Below, piece by piece: positions 14,740 through 22,949 of a stretch of DNA of 38,805 nucleotides. Position numbers and translations under genes: made by a program. Source of the DNA: an uncultured Bacillota bacterium (lineage in GTDB: Bacteria > Bacillota > Clostridia > Christensenellales > Borkfalkiaceae); contig CASFTB010000029.1 of the NCBI GenBank assembly GCA_949297575.1, forward strand, positions 1 to 38,805. The letters run 5' to 3'. The notes below the pieces were generated by a model. It made no database searches, was not told the DNA's origin, and saw only the letters and a list, made by a program, of their open reading frames with translations. The stretch's first letter is position 1, and every line of letters starts with the position of its first letter.

Positions 14740-15930
14740 ATGAACACGACAAAGCGCATTTCTTCCATTTCTCCCTCTCTGACCCTTGCCATCACCGCCA
14801 AGGCAAAGGCGATGAAGGCGGAAGGGAAGTCCGTCGTCGGTTTCGGCGCGGGCGAACCCGACTTCAATACCCCGCAGCACATCATCGACGCGGCGAAAAA
14901 GGCGCTGGACGACGGCTGCACCAAATACACCCCGTCCTCGGGCCTTCCCGCGCTGCGCAAGAAGATCGCCGAAAAGTTCAAAGAGGAGCAGGGGCTCGAC
15001 TACGACCCGTCGCAGATCGTCGTCTCTTCGGGCGCGAAGCACTCCATCTTCAACGCGATGTTCGCGCTCGTCGAGGAGGGGGACGAGGTCATCATCCCTT
15101 CCCCGTACTGGCTGACCTACCCCGAAGTGGTCAAGGTGTGCGGCGGCACGAGCGTGTTCGTCGAGGGGCACAAGGAGAACCACTTCAAGATCACCCCCGA
15201 AGACCTCAAAAAGGCGATCACCTCCAAGACGAAGATGCTCATCTTCAACTCTCCCTCCAACCCCACGGGCACGGTGTACACCGAGGCGGAGATCCGCGCC
15301 CTGGCCGCGGTGTGCGAAGAGGCGGGCATCTGGGTGCTCTCCGACGAGATCTATTCCAAGCTCATCTACGACGGCGTAAAGCACTTCTCCATGGCGCAGG
15401 TCAGCGAGTGGATGAAGGATCATACGGTCGTCGTCAACGGCGTCTCCAAGACGTATGCGATGACGGGCTGGCGCATCGGCTGGCTCGCCGCCCCGAAGGA
15501 GGTCGCCAAGGCCATCGATTCCTTCCAGAGCCACGCCACGAGCAACCCGACGAGCATCTCGCAGTACGCGACCCTCGCCGCCCTGAACGGCAGCGAGGAG
15601 GAGCTCGTGAAGATGCGCGACATCTTCAACGACCGCCGCAAATTCATGATCGAGCGCATCCGCAAGATCGACGGCCTGGGCTGCATCGAGCCGGACGGCG
15701 CCTTCTACATCATGCTGGTGGTGGATAAGCTGTACGGCAAGCGCTTCAACGGCCGCAAGATATGCGGCTCCATGGACGTGGCGGACATGCTCCTCGAAAA
15801 GGGCGTCGCGGTCGTGCCCGGCATCGCCTTCGGCGACGACGAGTGCGTGCGCCTCTCCTATGCCATCTCCAAAGAGGATATCGCCGAGGGGCTGGATCGC
15901 ATCGAACAGTTCGTCAAGGAGGTCTTTTAA
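14740..15930 (+). CDS. aspC: class I/II aminotransferase, aspartate aminotransferase type
   Basis: A 396-residue PLP enzyme of fold type I, subgroup I-gamma like Bacillus AspB. It transfers the amino group between aspartate (or another amino acid) and 2-oxoglutarate. The PLP lysine is Lys237 in VNGVSKTYAMTGWRIGW. Other signatures are FGAGEPDFNTPQHI, NSPSNPTGTVY and LSDEIYSK, and the C-terminal RLSYAISKEDI supplies the substrate-binding arginine. The ATG at 14740 follows AGAGG. The stop is 3 bases from the GTG of the citrate-synthase-like gene, so the two form an operon linking oxaloacetate, aspartate and glutamate. Exact substrate preference cannot be read from sequence. Confidence 0.88.
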   Translation: MNTTKRISSISPSLTLAITAKAKAMKAEGKSVVGFGAGEPDFNTPQHIIDAAKKALDDGCTKYTPSSGLPALRKKIAEKFKEEQGLDYDPSQIVVSSGAKHSIFNAMFALVEEGDEVIIPSPYWLTYPEVVKVCGGTSVFVEGHKENHFKITPEDLKKAITSKTKMLIFNSPSNPTGTVYTEAEIRALAAVCEEAGIWVLSDEIYSKLIYDGVKHFSMAQVSEWMKDHTVVVNGVSKTYAMTGWRIGWLAAPKEVAKAIDSFQSHATSNPTSISQYATLAALNGSEEELVKMRDIFNDRRKFMIERIRKIDGLGCIEPDGAFYIMLVVDKLYGKRFNGRKICGSMDVADMLLEKGVAVVPGIAFGDDECVRLSYAISKEDIAEGLDRIEQFVKEVF

Positions 15931-15933
15931 GCC

Positions 15934-17331
15934 GTGATCTACTTCGACAAAAGCAAAAACCTGCTCGAAGAGGACAAGTACCACTATCAGCTGCAGGACG
16001 TTTCCGAGCCCGAACTGTTCCGTGACATTTACCCCTACGACGCGATCCCGAAGGTTGTGTTCAACTACCGCCACGTGCCGATGGATATGCCCGCGGAGAT
16101 CTGGATCACCGATACCACCTTCCGCGACGGGCAGCAGTCCACCTCGCCTTTTACGGTGCGGCAGATCGTCGACCTGTACAAACTGATGGCGCGCCTCGGC
16201 GGGCCGAAGGGGATCGTGCGCCAGAGCGAATTTTTCCTCTACAGCGAAAAGGATCGGGCCGCGCTCAAAGCCTGTCAGGATCTGGGGCTGAAATTCCCCG
16301 AGATCACGACGTGGATCCGCGCCAACGAAAAGGACTTCGAGCTCGTCAAGCAGGCGGGCGTTTCGGAAACGGGCATCCTTGTGAGCTGTTCCGACTACCA
16401 CATCTTCAAAAAGATGAACCTCACCCGCGCGCAGGCGATGGACAAGTACCTCGGCATCGTCAAGAGCGCGCTGTCGTACGGCATCAAGCCGCGCTGCCAT
16501 TTCGAAGATCTCACGCGCGCCGATTTCTACGGCTTCGTCGTGCCGTTCGCGAACGAACTGATGAAGCTCTCGCGCGAGAGCGGCATCCCCGTCAAGATCC
16601 GCATGTGCGACACGATGGGCTTCGGCGTCAATTATCCCGGCACGAGCGTCCCGCGCAGCGTGCAGGGGCTGGTATACGGCCTGCATCACCATGCCGAAGT
16701 ACCCAGCGAACTGCTCGAGTGGCACGGCCACAACGATTTTTATAAAGTCGTCACCAACGCCGCCACGGCGTGGCTGTACGGCGCGAGCTCGGTCAACTGC
16801 TCGCTGCTCGGCATCGGCGAGCGCACGGGCAACTGCCCGCTCGAAGCGATGGCCATCGAATACGCCTCGCTGCGCGGCACGGACGACGGCATGGATTTTT
16901 CCGCCATTACCGACATCGCGCGCTATTTCGAGTCCGAGCTCGGCTACATCATCCCCCCCGCAACGCCCTTCGTCGGGCGCGCGTTCAACGCCACCCGCGC
17001 GGGCATCCATGCAGACGGCATGCTCAAAGACCCCGAGATCTACAACATCTTCGATACCGAAAAGATCCTCGGCCGCCCGGCGCGCGTCTCCATCAACAAC
17101 GCGAGCGGGCTCGCGGGCATCGCTTACTGGATCAACGACTATTATTACCTGCCAGACGAGCACAAGATCGACAAGCGCGACGGCCTCGTCGTCAGGATGA
17201 AAGAGATGATCGACGCCGAATATGCCGCGGGCCGCAACAGCATCATGGGCGACGACGAGCTGGACAACATGATCCGCAGCATCGACCGAGACAAGCACCG
17301 CGAATTCGAGGCGTACGGCAGGCTGAAGTGA
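15934..17331 (+). CDS. probable Re-citrate synthase (DRE-TIM metallolyase family)
   Basis: A 465-residue protein of the isopropylmalate/homocitrate synthase superfamily. ITDTTFRDGQQS near residue 55 holds the metal-binding Asp, and WHGHNDFYKVV the metal-binding histidines. The distinctive N-terminus (LLEEDKYHYQLQDVSEPELF) and RQSEFFLYSEKD match, from memory, the clostridial Re-citrate synthases of the Clostridium kluyveri / C. acetobutylicum type. These make citrate from acetyl-CoA and oxaloacetate with Re stereochemistry to feed glutamate synthesis. Annotation pipelines often call them 2-isopropylmalate synthase, but no LeuA regulatory domain is evident. Start GTG at 15934 after AAGGAGGT (15917-15924). 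Operon partner of the aminotransferase. Confidence 0.8.
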   Translation: MIYFDKSKNLLEEDKYHYQLQDVSEPELFRDIYPYDAIPKVVFNYRHVPMDMPAEIWITDTTFRDGQQSTSPFTVRQIVDLYKLMARLGGPKGIVRQSEFFLYSEKDRAALKACQDLGLKFPEITTWIRANEKDFELVKQAGVSETGILVSCSDYHIFKKMNLTRAQAMDKYLGIVKSALSYGIKPRCHFEDLTRADFYGFVVPFANELMKLSRESGIPVKIRMCDTMGFGVNYPGTSVPRSVQGLVYGLHHHAEVPSELLEWHGHNDFYKVVTNAATAWLYGASSVNCSLLGIGERTGNCPLEAMAIEYASLRGTDDGMDFSAITDIARYFESELGYIIPPATPFVGRAFNATRAGIHADGMLKDPEIYNIFDTEKILGRPARVSINNASGLAGIAYWINDYYYLPDEHKIDKRDGLVVRMKEMIDAEYAAGRNSIMGDDELDNMIRSIDRDKHREFEAYGRLK

Positions 17332-17390
17332 GCGTCCGGCGGCTTTCACGCAATTTTTGAAAAATTTTTCGGTTTTTTTTCAAAAAGCTA

Positions 17391-17419
17391 TTGAAACTGC
17401 TGCCGAAACAGTGTAAAAT
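17391..17419 (+). promoter_or_regulatory. promoter of the 17453 gene
   Basis: -35 TTGAAA (17391-17396), 17-bp spacer, -10 TAAAAT (17414-17419). A weak A/T-rich hairpin at about 17353-17385 precedes it and may end the upstream operon. Confidence 0.75.
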
Positions 17420-17452
17420 AGAGATGACAAAAAAACTTCGACGGAGGTTAAA

Positions 17453-17860
17453 ATGATCAAAATCATTTACGGGCCCAAAGGCACCGGCAAAACGAAGGTC
17501 ATGATCGACGAGGCAAACGGCAAGGTGGCGGCGGCCAAAGGACATATGATCTTTATAACCAACACCAAACGCTACATGTATGACCTGCACAGGGACATCC
17601 GCTTCATCGACACGAGCGACTACATGGTCGCCGGCGAAGACGCGCTCTGCGGCTTTGTGAAGGGCGTCGTCGCTGCCAACAACGACAACGAGTACCTCTT
17701 CATCGACGGCGCCGCCCGCATCGCAGGCAAAGAGATAAAGGACATGGCTGCCTTCTACTATATGCTCGACAAGATCTCCGAGGACAACGGGCTGACCATC
17801 TACGTCACCTGCAGCTGCGCCAAGGAGGAACTGCCCGATTTCGTGGCAAAATATCTGTAA
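17453..17860 (+). CDS. small P-loop NTPase-like protein
   Basis: A 135-residue cytosolic protein with a Walker A motif, GPKGTGKT at residues 7-14, and a hydrophobic strand ending in acid (YLFIDGAARI, about residue 85) in the place of Walker B. It is too short to contain a full AAA or kinase module. Similar orphan P-loop proteins are widespread in Clostridia, sometimes labelled PilT-like, but no pilus gene is nearby. GGAGG precedes the ATG. It is monocistronic, with its own promoter and a GC-rich hairpin behind it. The function is unknown. Confidence 0.8.
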   Translation: MIKIIYGPKGTGKTKVMIDEANGKVAAAKGHMIFITNTKRYMYDLHRDIRFIDTSDYMVAGEDALCGFVKGVVAANNDNEYLFIDGAARIAGKEIKDMAAFYYMLDKISEDNGLTIYVTCSCAKEELPDFVAKYL

Positions 17861-17890
17861 CAGAAACAGAACGAACGGCAGAGCGGCTCT

Positions 17891-17920
17891 CCGCCCTTCC
17901 CCGCAAAGGGGGGAGGGCGG
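17891..17920 (+). terminator. terminator-like GC hairpin
   Basis: CCGCCCTTCCCC pairs with GGGGGAGGGCGG. The nearest T-run (TTTTTTTT) is about 14 bases further on, flanked by CGCGCG and ACGCGCG. Confidence 0.55.
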
Positions 17921-17976
17921 ATGTTGCGGCGCGTTTTTTTTACGCGCGCGTTATAAATAAAGCGAGGTTTTAGACG

Positions 17977-19464
17977 ATGAAATTTATCAGCACGCGCGGG
18001 GGAGAATGTGTGACAGGTGCGCAGGCGATCGCCCAGGGCATCGCCGCAGACGGCGGCCTCTTCGTTCCGGAGAGCTTCCCCGCCGTCTCCGCAGAGGAGC
18101 TGGAGGCGATGCTCTCCATGAGCTACGCCGAGCGCGCGGCCGCCGTGCTCCACAAATTTTTGGACGAATACGACTACGAAGGGCTCAAAGCCGCCTGCGA
18201 AAAGGCGTACGCGCAGTTCGAGGGCGGAGACGCCGCCCCCCTCGTCAAGATCGACGCGGGGCTGTACATGCTCGAGCTCTTCCACGGCCCCACCTGCGCC
18301 TTTAAAGATATGGCGCTCACCCTGCTGCCGTATCTGCTGCGCACGGGCTGCGACCTCGTCGGCATAAAAGAGCAGGTGCTCATCCTCGTCGCCACCAGCG
18401 GCGATACGGGCAAGGCGGCGCTCGAGGGGTTCAAGGACGCCCCCGGCATCAAGATCATGGTCTTTTACCCCAATGACGGCGTCTCCAAAATGCAGAAGCT
18501 GCAGATGGCGACGCAGGAGGGTAGCAACGTCAGCGTGCTCGCCGTGCGCGGCAATTTCGACGAGTGCCAGTCCGCCGTCAAGCGCATCTTCACGAGCGAT
18601 GCGTGCAAGGAGGAGCTCAAGGGCAGGGGATATATCCTCTCCTCGGCGAACTCCATCAACTTCGGCAGGCTCGCCCCGCAGATCGCCTATTATTTTTCCG
18701 CCTATCTCGACCTCGTCTCTTCCGGGCAGATCGACATGGGCGCGCCCGTAAATTTTGCCGTCCCCACCGGCAATTTCGGCAACATCCTCGCCGCGTATTA
18801 CGCCAAGCGCATGGGGCTGCCCGTCGGCAGGCTCGTCTGCGCCTCCAACAAGAACAACGTCCTTACAGATTTCATCAAGACGGGCGTGTACGACAAGCGC
18901 CGCGAGTTCTACAAGACGATGTCTCCCTCCATGGATATCCTCATCTCCTCCAACCTCGAGCGCCTTCTCTTCGAGCTCTCCGGCAGGGAGCCGCAGCGCG
19001 TGAAGATGCGCATGGAAAAGCTCGCCGCCGAGGGCGTGTACGAGCTGTACGACGAGGAGCGCGAGGCCGTACAGGAGCTGTTCTGGGCGGATTCCTGCGG
19101 GGAGGACGAGACGGTGGAGACCATCTACGAATTCTTCGAGGAATACCAGTACCCGATGGACACGCACACCGCCTGCGCCATGTATGCCGCGAGCAATTAC
19201 ATCGCCCAGCACGAAAAGGACGCCGCCCCCATGGTCGTCGTCTCTACGGCGAGCCCGTACAAGTTCCCGCAGGACGTCATGTACGCCGTCACCGGCAACG
19301 ACATCAAGGATTCCTTCAAGGCGATCAAGCACCTCAACATCGCCACCGCGATGAAGGTGCCCAAGAGCCTCTCCAAACTGCGCGACAAGCCCGTGCGCTT
19401 TACCGCCGTCTCCGACGGAGACAAGCTGTACGGCGAGGTGCTCGGTTTCGTGGAGAAAAAATAA
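17977..19464 (+). CDS. thrC: threonine synthase
   Basis: A 495-residue PLP enzyme of fold type II that converts O-phosphohomoserine to threonine. The N-terminal FISTRGGE is typical of the long ThrC class. The PLP lysine is Lys110 in HGPTCAFKDMAL. The phosphate-binding region LVATSGDTGKAAL and the later PTGNFGN are present, and the length fits the yeast/proteobacterial-type long form. The ATG at 17977 follows GCGAGG at an acceptable distance. It is monocistronic, with two terminators behind it. The promoter is not clear; TATAAA near 17953 is a possible -10. Confidence 0.95.
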   Translation: MKFISTRGGECVTGAQAIAQGIAADGGLFVPESFPAVSAEELEAMLSMSYAERAAAVLHKFLDEYDYEGLKAACEKAYAQFEGGDAAPLVKIDAGLYMLELFHGPTCAFKDMALTLLPYLLRTGCDLVGIKEQVLILVATSGDTGKAALEGFKDAPGIKIMVFYPNDGVSKMQKLQMATQEGSNVSVLAVRGNFDECQSAVKRIFTSDACKEELKGRGYILSSANSINFGRLAPQIAYYFSAYLDLVSSGQIDMGAPVNFAVPTGNFGNILAAYYAKRMGLPVGRLVCASNKNNVLTDFIKTGVYDKRREFYKTMSPSMDILISSNLERLLFELSGREPQRVKMRMEKLAAEGVYELYDEEREAVQELFWADSCGEDETVETIYEFFEEYQYPMDTHTACAMYAASNYIAQHEKDAAPMVVVSTASPYKFPQDVMYAVTGNDIKDSFKAIKHLNIATAMKVPKSLSKLRDKPVRFTAVSDGDKLYGEVLGFVEKK

Positions 19465-19476
19465 ACCGCGGAAAAG

Positions 19477-19512
19477 GCGGGCGGCGCACATGTGCGCCGC
19501 CCGCGCGTTTTT
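19477..19512 (+). terminator. thrC terminator
   Basis: A 28-base perfect palindrome with GCGGGCGGCGCACA as one arm (19477-19504), then GCGTTTTT. Confidence 0.85.
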
Positions 19513-19522
19513 CCGGAACAGG

Positions 19523-19563
19523 GCGCCGGGAGGCGGGCACAGACCCGTTTCCCGGCGTTTTTT
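19523..19563 (+). terminator. second terminator before trpS
   Basis: CGCCGGG and CCCGGCG enclose an inner CGGG/CCCG stem and are followed by TTTTTT. Confidence 0.8.
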
Positions 19564-19625
19564 ATTATGATTCTGTGATAAAAGCGGACAAAAAACATGT
19601 TTTTGTGCTCTCCGTACGCAGAGAT

Positions 19626-19654
19626 TTGCATTTTTTGCCGTTGTATGCTATACT
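19626..19654 (+). promoter_or_regulatory. promoter of the trpS operon
   Basis: -35 TTGCAT (19626-19631), 17-bp spacer, extended -10 TGC-TATACT (19649-19654). The leader of about 25 bases is far too short for a T-box. Confidence 0.85.
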
Positions 19655-19684
19655 AAATAAGAATATACACAGAGAGGCAACCTT

Positions 19685-20695
19685 ATGGAAGGCACGGAAA
19701 AAAAGAGCCTTTTTTCCGCCGTTCAGCCGAGCGGCGCCGTCACCATCGGCAACTACATCGGCGCCATCCGCAACTTCGTGAAGCTGCAGGAGGAGTACAG
19801 CTGTATCTATGCCGTGGCGGACCTGCACGCGATCACCGTAAAGCAGGAGCCCGCGGCGCTGCGCAGGAACACCCTCGGGCTGATGGCGCTGTTCATCGCC
19901 TGCGGCATCGACCCCGAAAAGTGCGTGCTGTTCGTGCAGTCGCACGTCCCCGCGCATGCGGAGCTGGCGTGGGTGCTCAACACCGTCGCCTACCCGGGCG
20001 AGCTCTCCCGCATGACGCAGTTCAAGGACAAGAGCGCCAAACATGCGGAAAACGTCAACATGGGGCTGATGGACTACCCCGTGCTGATGGCGGCGGACAT
20101 TCTCCTGTACCAGGCGGCGCTTGTGCCCGTCGGCGCGGATCAGAAACAGCATTTAGAGCTGACGCGCGACCTCGCCATCCGCTTCAACAACCGCTACGGA
20201 GACACCTTCACGGTGCCCGACGGCTATATCCCCAAGGGCAGCGGCGCCCGCATCATGAGCCTTGCAGACCCTTCCCGCAAGATGAGCAAGTCGGACGAAA
20301 ACCCCAACGGCTTCGTCACGATGGACGACGACAGGGATACGGTCATCCGCAAGTTCAAACGCGCCGTCACCGACAGCGACACCGAGGTGCGCTTCGACCC
20401 CGAACACAAGCCGGGCGTCTCCAACCTGCTCACCGTCTACTGTGCCTTTACGGGCAAGGGGACGGAGGAGGCGGAGAGGGAATTTGCCGGCAGGGGCTAC
20501 GGAGATTTCAAGCTCGCCGTGGGCGAGACCGTGGCCGACGCGCTCGCGCCCGTTCAGGCGGAAAAGGCGCGCCTGCTTGCGGATAAGGCGTATCTTTCCG
20601 ACGTCATCGCCAAGGGTGCCGACCGCGCCTTCCGCATCGCGCGCAAGACGCTCTCCAAAGTGTACCGCAAGGTAGGGTTTTACCGGGGAGAATAG
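19685..20695 (+). CDS. trpS: tryptophanyl-tRNA synthetase
   Basis: A 336-residue class I synthetase of normal bacterial length that charges tRNA-Trp. The HIGH-equivalent is TIGNY in SGAVTIGNYIGAI near residue 20, and KMSKS is at 199-203 (RKMSKSDENP). GADQKQHLELTRD and the N-terminal QPSG are diagnostic for TrpRS. AGAGAGG precedes the ATG. First gene of a five-gene operon with DUF5685, J-domain, membrane protein and rlmD genes (gaps of 6-37 bases), a cluster I associate with Clostridia. Confidence 0.96.
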   Translation: MEGTEKKSLFSAVQPSGAVTIGNYIGAIRNFVKLQEEYSCIYAVADLHAITVKQEPAALRRNTLGLMALFIACGIDPEKCVLFVQSHVPAHAELAWVLNTVAYPGELSRMTQFKDKSAKHAENVNMGLMDYPVLMAADILLYQAALVPVGADQKQHLELTRDLAIRFNNRYGDTFTVPDGYIPKGSGARIMSLADPSRKMSKSDENPNGFVTMDDDRDTVIRKFKRAVTDSDTEVRFDPEHKPGVSNLLTVYCAFTGKGTEEAEREFAGRGYGDFKLAVGETVADALAPVQAEKARLLADKAYLSDVIAKGADRAFRIARKTLSKVYRKVGFYRGE

Positions 20696-20701
20696 AGAGA
20701 A

Positions 20702-21571
20702 GTGTTCGGCTACATCCAACCGGATATTCCCCATATGTACGTGAAGGACGGCGTCCTGTACAAGGCGCTGTACTGCGGCCTGTGCAAGAGCATCGGCGCC
20801 GGCTGCGGCCAGCGCGCCCGCTTCGGGCTCTCTTACGACATGACATTTTTGTCCGCTCTGTTGCACAATATAATGAACTGCGACGTTAAGATCGAGCGGC
20901 GGCACTGCGTCCTGCATCCCTTCTCGAAGCGGCCGATCGCCGCCGATGACGAGATCACCCGCGCCGTCGCCTGCCTCAATACGCTGCTCACATATTACAA
21001 ACTCACCGACGACGTGGAGGACGAGGGCAAAGGCAGGTTCGCGCGCCTGCTCTTCAAAAAGGGATATAAACGCGCGCGCGCCCTGCATCCCGCCTTTGCG
21101 GAGATCGTCCGCGGGCACATGGCGCAGCTTTCCGCGCTGGAAAAGGAGAAGTGCGCGAGCGTCGACCGTGCGGCAGACCCCTTCGGGCTGATGATCGCCG
21201 ACCTCTCCGACGCCTGCCTCGGAGACTATGCCACCGAGCACACGCGCGCGCTGTTCTACGGCATCGGCAAATGGGTGTACCTCGCCGACGCGTTGGACGA
21301 TTTTGACAGAGACGTCCGCAAGAAAAACTACAATCCCTTCGTCTGCGCCTACGGCGGCGGCACGCGCGCCGCGATGCTCGCCGAAAACAGGGAAGAAGTG
21401 GAGTTCATCTTCAACAGCATCTTTGCGGAGAACGGCGGACATCTGCGGCAGATCAGGTTTTACTTCAATCACGACCTGACGGACAACATCATCCTGCGCG
21501 GCATGCCCGCGGCGACGCGGCGCATCCTGTGCGGATGCAGGCGGGAGAGGCCCGCCTCTTTCAGACTTTAA
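20702..21571 (+). CDS. DUF5685 family protein
   Basis: A 289-residue, largely alpha-helical protein. The N-terminus MFGYIQPDIPHMYVKDG, then YCGLCKSIGAG and LSYDMTFLSALLHN, matches the DUF5685 pattern as I know it. Acid-rich segments TDDVEDEGK (about residue 103) and ADALDDFDRDVRKKNYNPF (about residue 200) resemble the metal-binding pair of isoprenoid-synthase folds, although spacing and context differ, so this is a suggestion only. Start GTG at 20702, six bases after trpS. No signal peptide. It is followed by the J-domain protein, a usual companion. No reaction can be assigned. Confidence 0.75.
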   Translation: MFGYIQPDIPHMYVKDGVLYKALYCGLCKSIGAGCGQRARFGLSYDMTFLSALLHNIMNCDVKIERRHCVLHPFSKRPIAADDEITRAVACLNTLLTYYKLTDDVEDEGKGRFARLLFKKGYKRARALHPAFAEIVRGHMAQLSALEKEKCASVDRAADPFGLMIADLSDACLGDYATEHTRALFYGIGKWVYLADALDDFDRDVRKKNYNPFVCAYGGGTRAAMLAENREEVEFIFNSIFAENGGHLRQIRFYFNHDLTDNIILRGMPAATRRILCGCRRERPASFRL

Positions 21572-21608
21572 AACGATATCGATTGCCCGACGGGGCGGAG
21601 GAAAAGAG

Positions 21609-22238
21609 ATGAACAGACAGTATTACGACCTTTTGGGCGTCTCCGAGAGCGCGACGGACGAGGAGATCTCCGCCCGTTACGAGCAGCTGAAGAGGAAGTA
21701 TTCCGAAGAGCGCTTTCTCGAAGGAGAGGCGGGCAACGAGGCGGCGAAAATGCTCAACCGCATCGATGTCGCCTATACAGAGATCATGTCCGCGCGCAAA
21801 GAGCGCCGCACGGCGGAGAACGCCGGCTCCTCTTACGCGCGCGTCGAACAGCTCATCCGCGAGGGGAAGATCGCCGAGGCGCAGTCCGCCCTCGACGAGT
21901 TCAACGAGCGCCCTGCGGAGTGGCATTACCTGCAATCCGTTGTCTTTTACCGCAAAAACTGGATCAACGAGAGCAAAAAACAGCTCGAGATCGCCATGCA
22001 GCTCGAGCCCTCCAACGAAAAGTACAGCAGTTCTTATAACAGGCTGCGGGATAAGATAGAGTACGACCGCCGCCAGGCGGAAAACCCCGCACAGCAGCAG
22101 CGCGCGGGGCAGGGCGCACCCGCGGACGACTACGACCAGCAGCAGATGGGCGGCAGCTTCTGCGAACAGTGCGCGACGTGCTGCGCCTGCAACGTGCTCT
22201 TCAATATCTGCCTCAACGCCTGTTGCGGCTGCCGGTGA
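21609..22238 (+). CDS. J-domain-like protein without HPD, with TPR-like middle and Cys-rich tail
   Basis: A 209-residue protein. Residues 4-65 read as a J-domain (YYDLLGVSESATDEEISARY, then the helix III/IV region NRIDVAYTEIM), but the obligatory HPD loop is replaced by KYSEERF. It therefore should not stimulate DnaK in the normal way. Residues 75-150 are helical and TPR-like (LIREGKIAEAQSALDEF). The C-terminus is Cys-rich (CEQCATCCACNVLFNICLNA), suggesting metal binding. The ATG at 21609 follows GGAGGAAAAG. It lies in the trpS operon between the DUF5685 gene and a four-to-five-helix membrane protein. An adaptor role is inference. Confidence 0.75.
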   Translation: MNRQYYDLLGVSESATDEEISARYEQLKRKYSEERFLEGEAGNEAAKMLNRIDVAYTEIMSARKERRTAENAGSSYARVEQLIREGKIAEAQSALDEFNERPAEWHYLQSVVFYRKNWINESKKQLEIAMQLEPSNEKYSSSYNRLRDKIEYDRRQAENPAQQQRAGQGAPADDYDQQQMGGSFCEQCATCCACNVLFNICLNACCGCR

Positions 22239-22269
22239 GCTTCCCGCGGCGGCACTTTCGGAGGCTGCA

Positions 22270-22926
22270 ATGAAAAAGAGATCTTTTTCGATCGCCCTGT
22301 CCGCAGTTTCCTGCGCGATCGCGACGATCTTCATGCTGATCGGTCAAACCGTCCCCTTCGCCTTCGCGTCGGGGTACATGTTCGCCGCCGTAGCCCTCAT
22401 GTTGCCGCTCGCCAAGGACTTACGGTGGGGCGGCTTTTTGGCCTTTGCGGCGACGGCGCTCATCTGTCTGCCCGTGGGACTGCGCGACTTCTACAAGTTT
22501 TTCCCGTTCATCGCGTTTTTCGGGCTGCACCCGCTCGTCAGTTCCTTCCTGCAAAAGCGGAAGGTCAACCGTTGGTTCGCGTTCGCGGTCAAGGCGGTAT
22601 GGTTTGCGGGCGCCATGTGCGCCGCGTGGGCGATCTTTGCCGCGACCGCCGCAGAGTCAAACAGGCTCGTGGAGCAGTTGGGGGGCTGGATCTATCTCGC
22701 CATCTGTGTCGGAGGAACGCTGTTCTTCTTCCTGTACGACTGGCTGATGCTCCGCCTGCAGCGCTTCGTAAATTATTATGTTTCAAAGATAGACCGCAGC
22801 GGGCAGAGGAGTGCTCCTCCGCCCCCGCCTCCGCAGGGAGAGGACGACGTCTTCGACGACCTCTCCGCCCCGCGCGAGGAACAGAGAGAGAAGGATGATA
22901 AAGAGGATAAGAGCGGCGGGCAGTAG
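22270..22926 (+). CDS. polytopic membrane protein with acidic cytoplasmic tail
   Basis: A 218-residue protein with about five hydrophobic helices (residues about 7-30, 33-50, 54-72, 100-125 and 137-158), then a Pro-rich PPPPPP segment and a charged tail ending DKEDKSGGQ. The helix pattern recalls small substrate-binding (S) components of ECF transporters, but no specific motif is present. GGAGGC precedes the ATG. It keeps company with DUF5685 and J-domain genes, which suggests a shared envelope-related job (inference). Confidence 0.7.
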   Translation: MKKRSFSIALSAVSCAIATIFMLIGQTVPFAFASGYMFAAVALMLPLAKDLRWGGFLAFAATALICLPVGLRDFYKFFPFIAFFGLHPLVSSFLQKRKVNRWFAFAVKAVWFAGAMCAAWAIFAATAAESNRLVEQLGGWIYLAICVGGTLFFFLYDWLMLRLQRFVNYYVSKIDRSGQRSAPPPPPPQGEDDVFDDLSAPREEQREKDDKEDKSGGQ

Positions 22927-22949
22927 CTCTTATCGGTGGAGTGTTTGAG

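Noticed and set aside
14704..17349. An 881-codon open frame on the minus strand across the aminotransferase and citrate-synthase genes
   Set aside because: It is antisense to two well-recognised genes. The His/Val/Asp/Arg-rich text is typical of GC-rich complementary strands, and it has no ribosome binding site.
17800..19491. A 563-codon minus-strand frame opposite thrC
   Set aside because: Antisense to a complete threonine synthase and extends over terminators on both sides.
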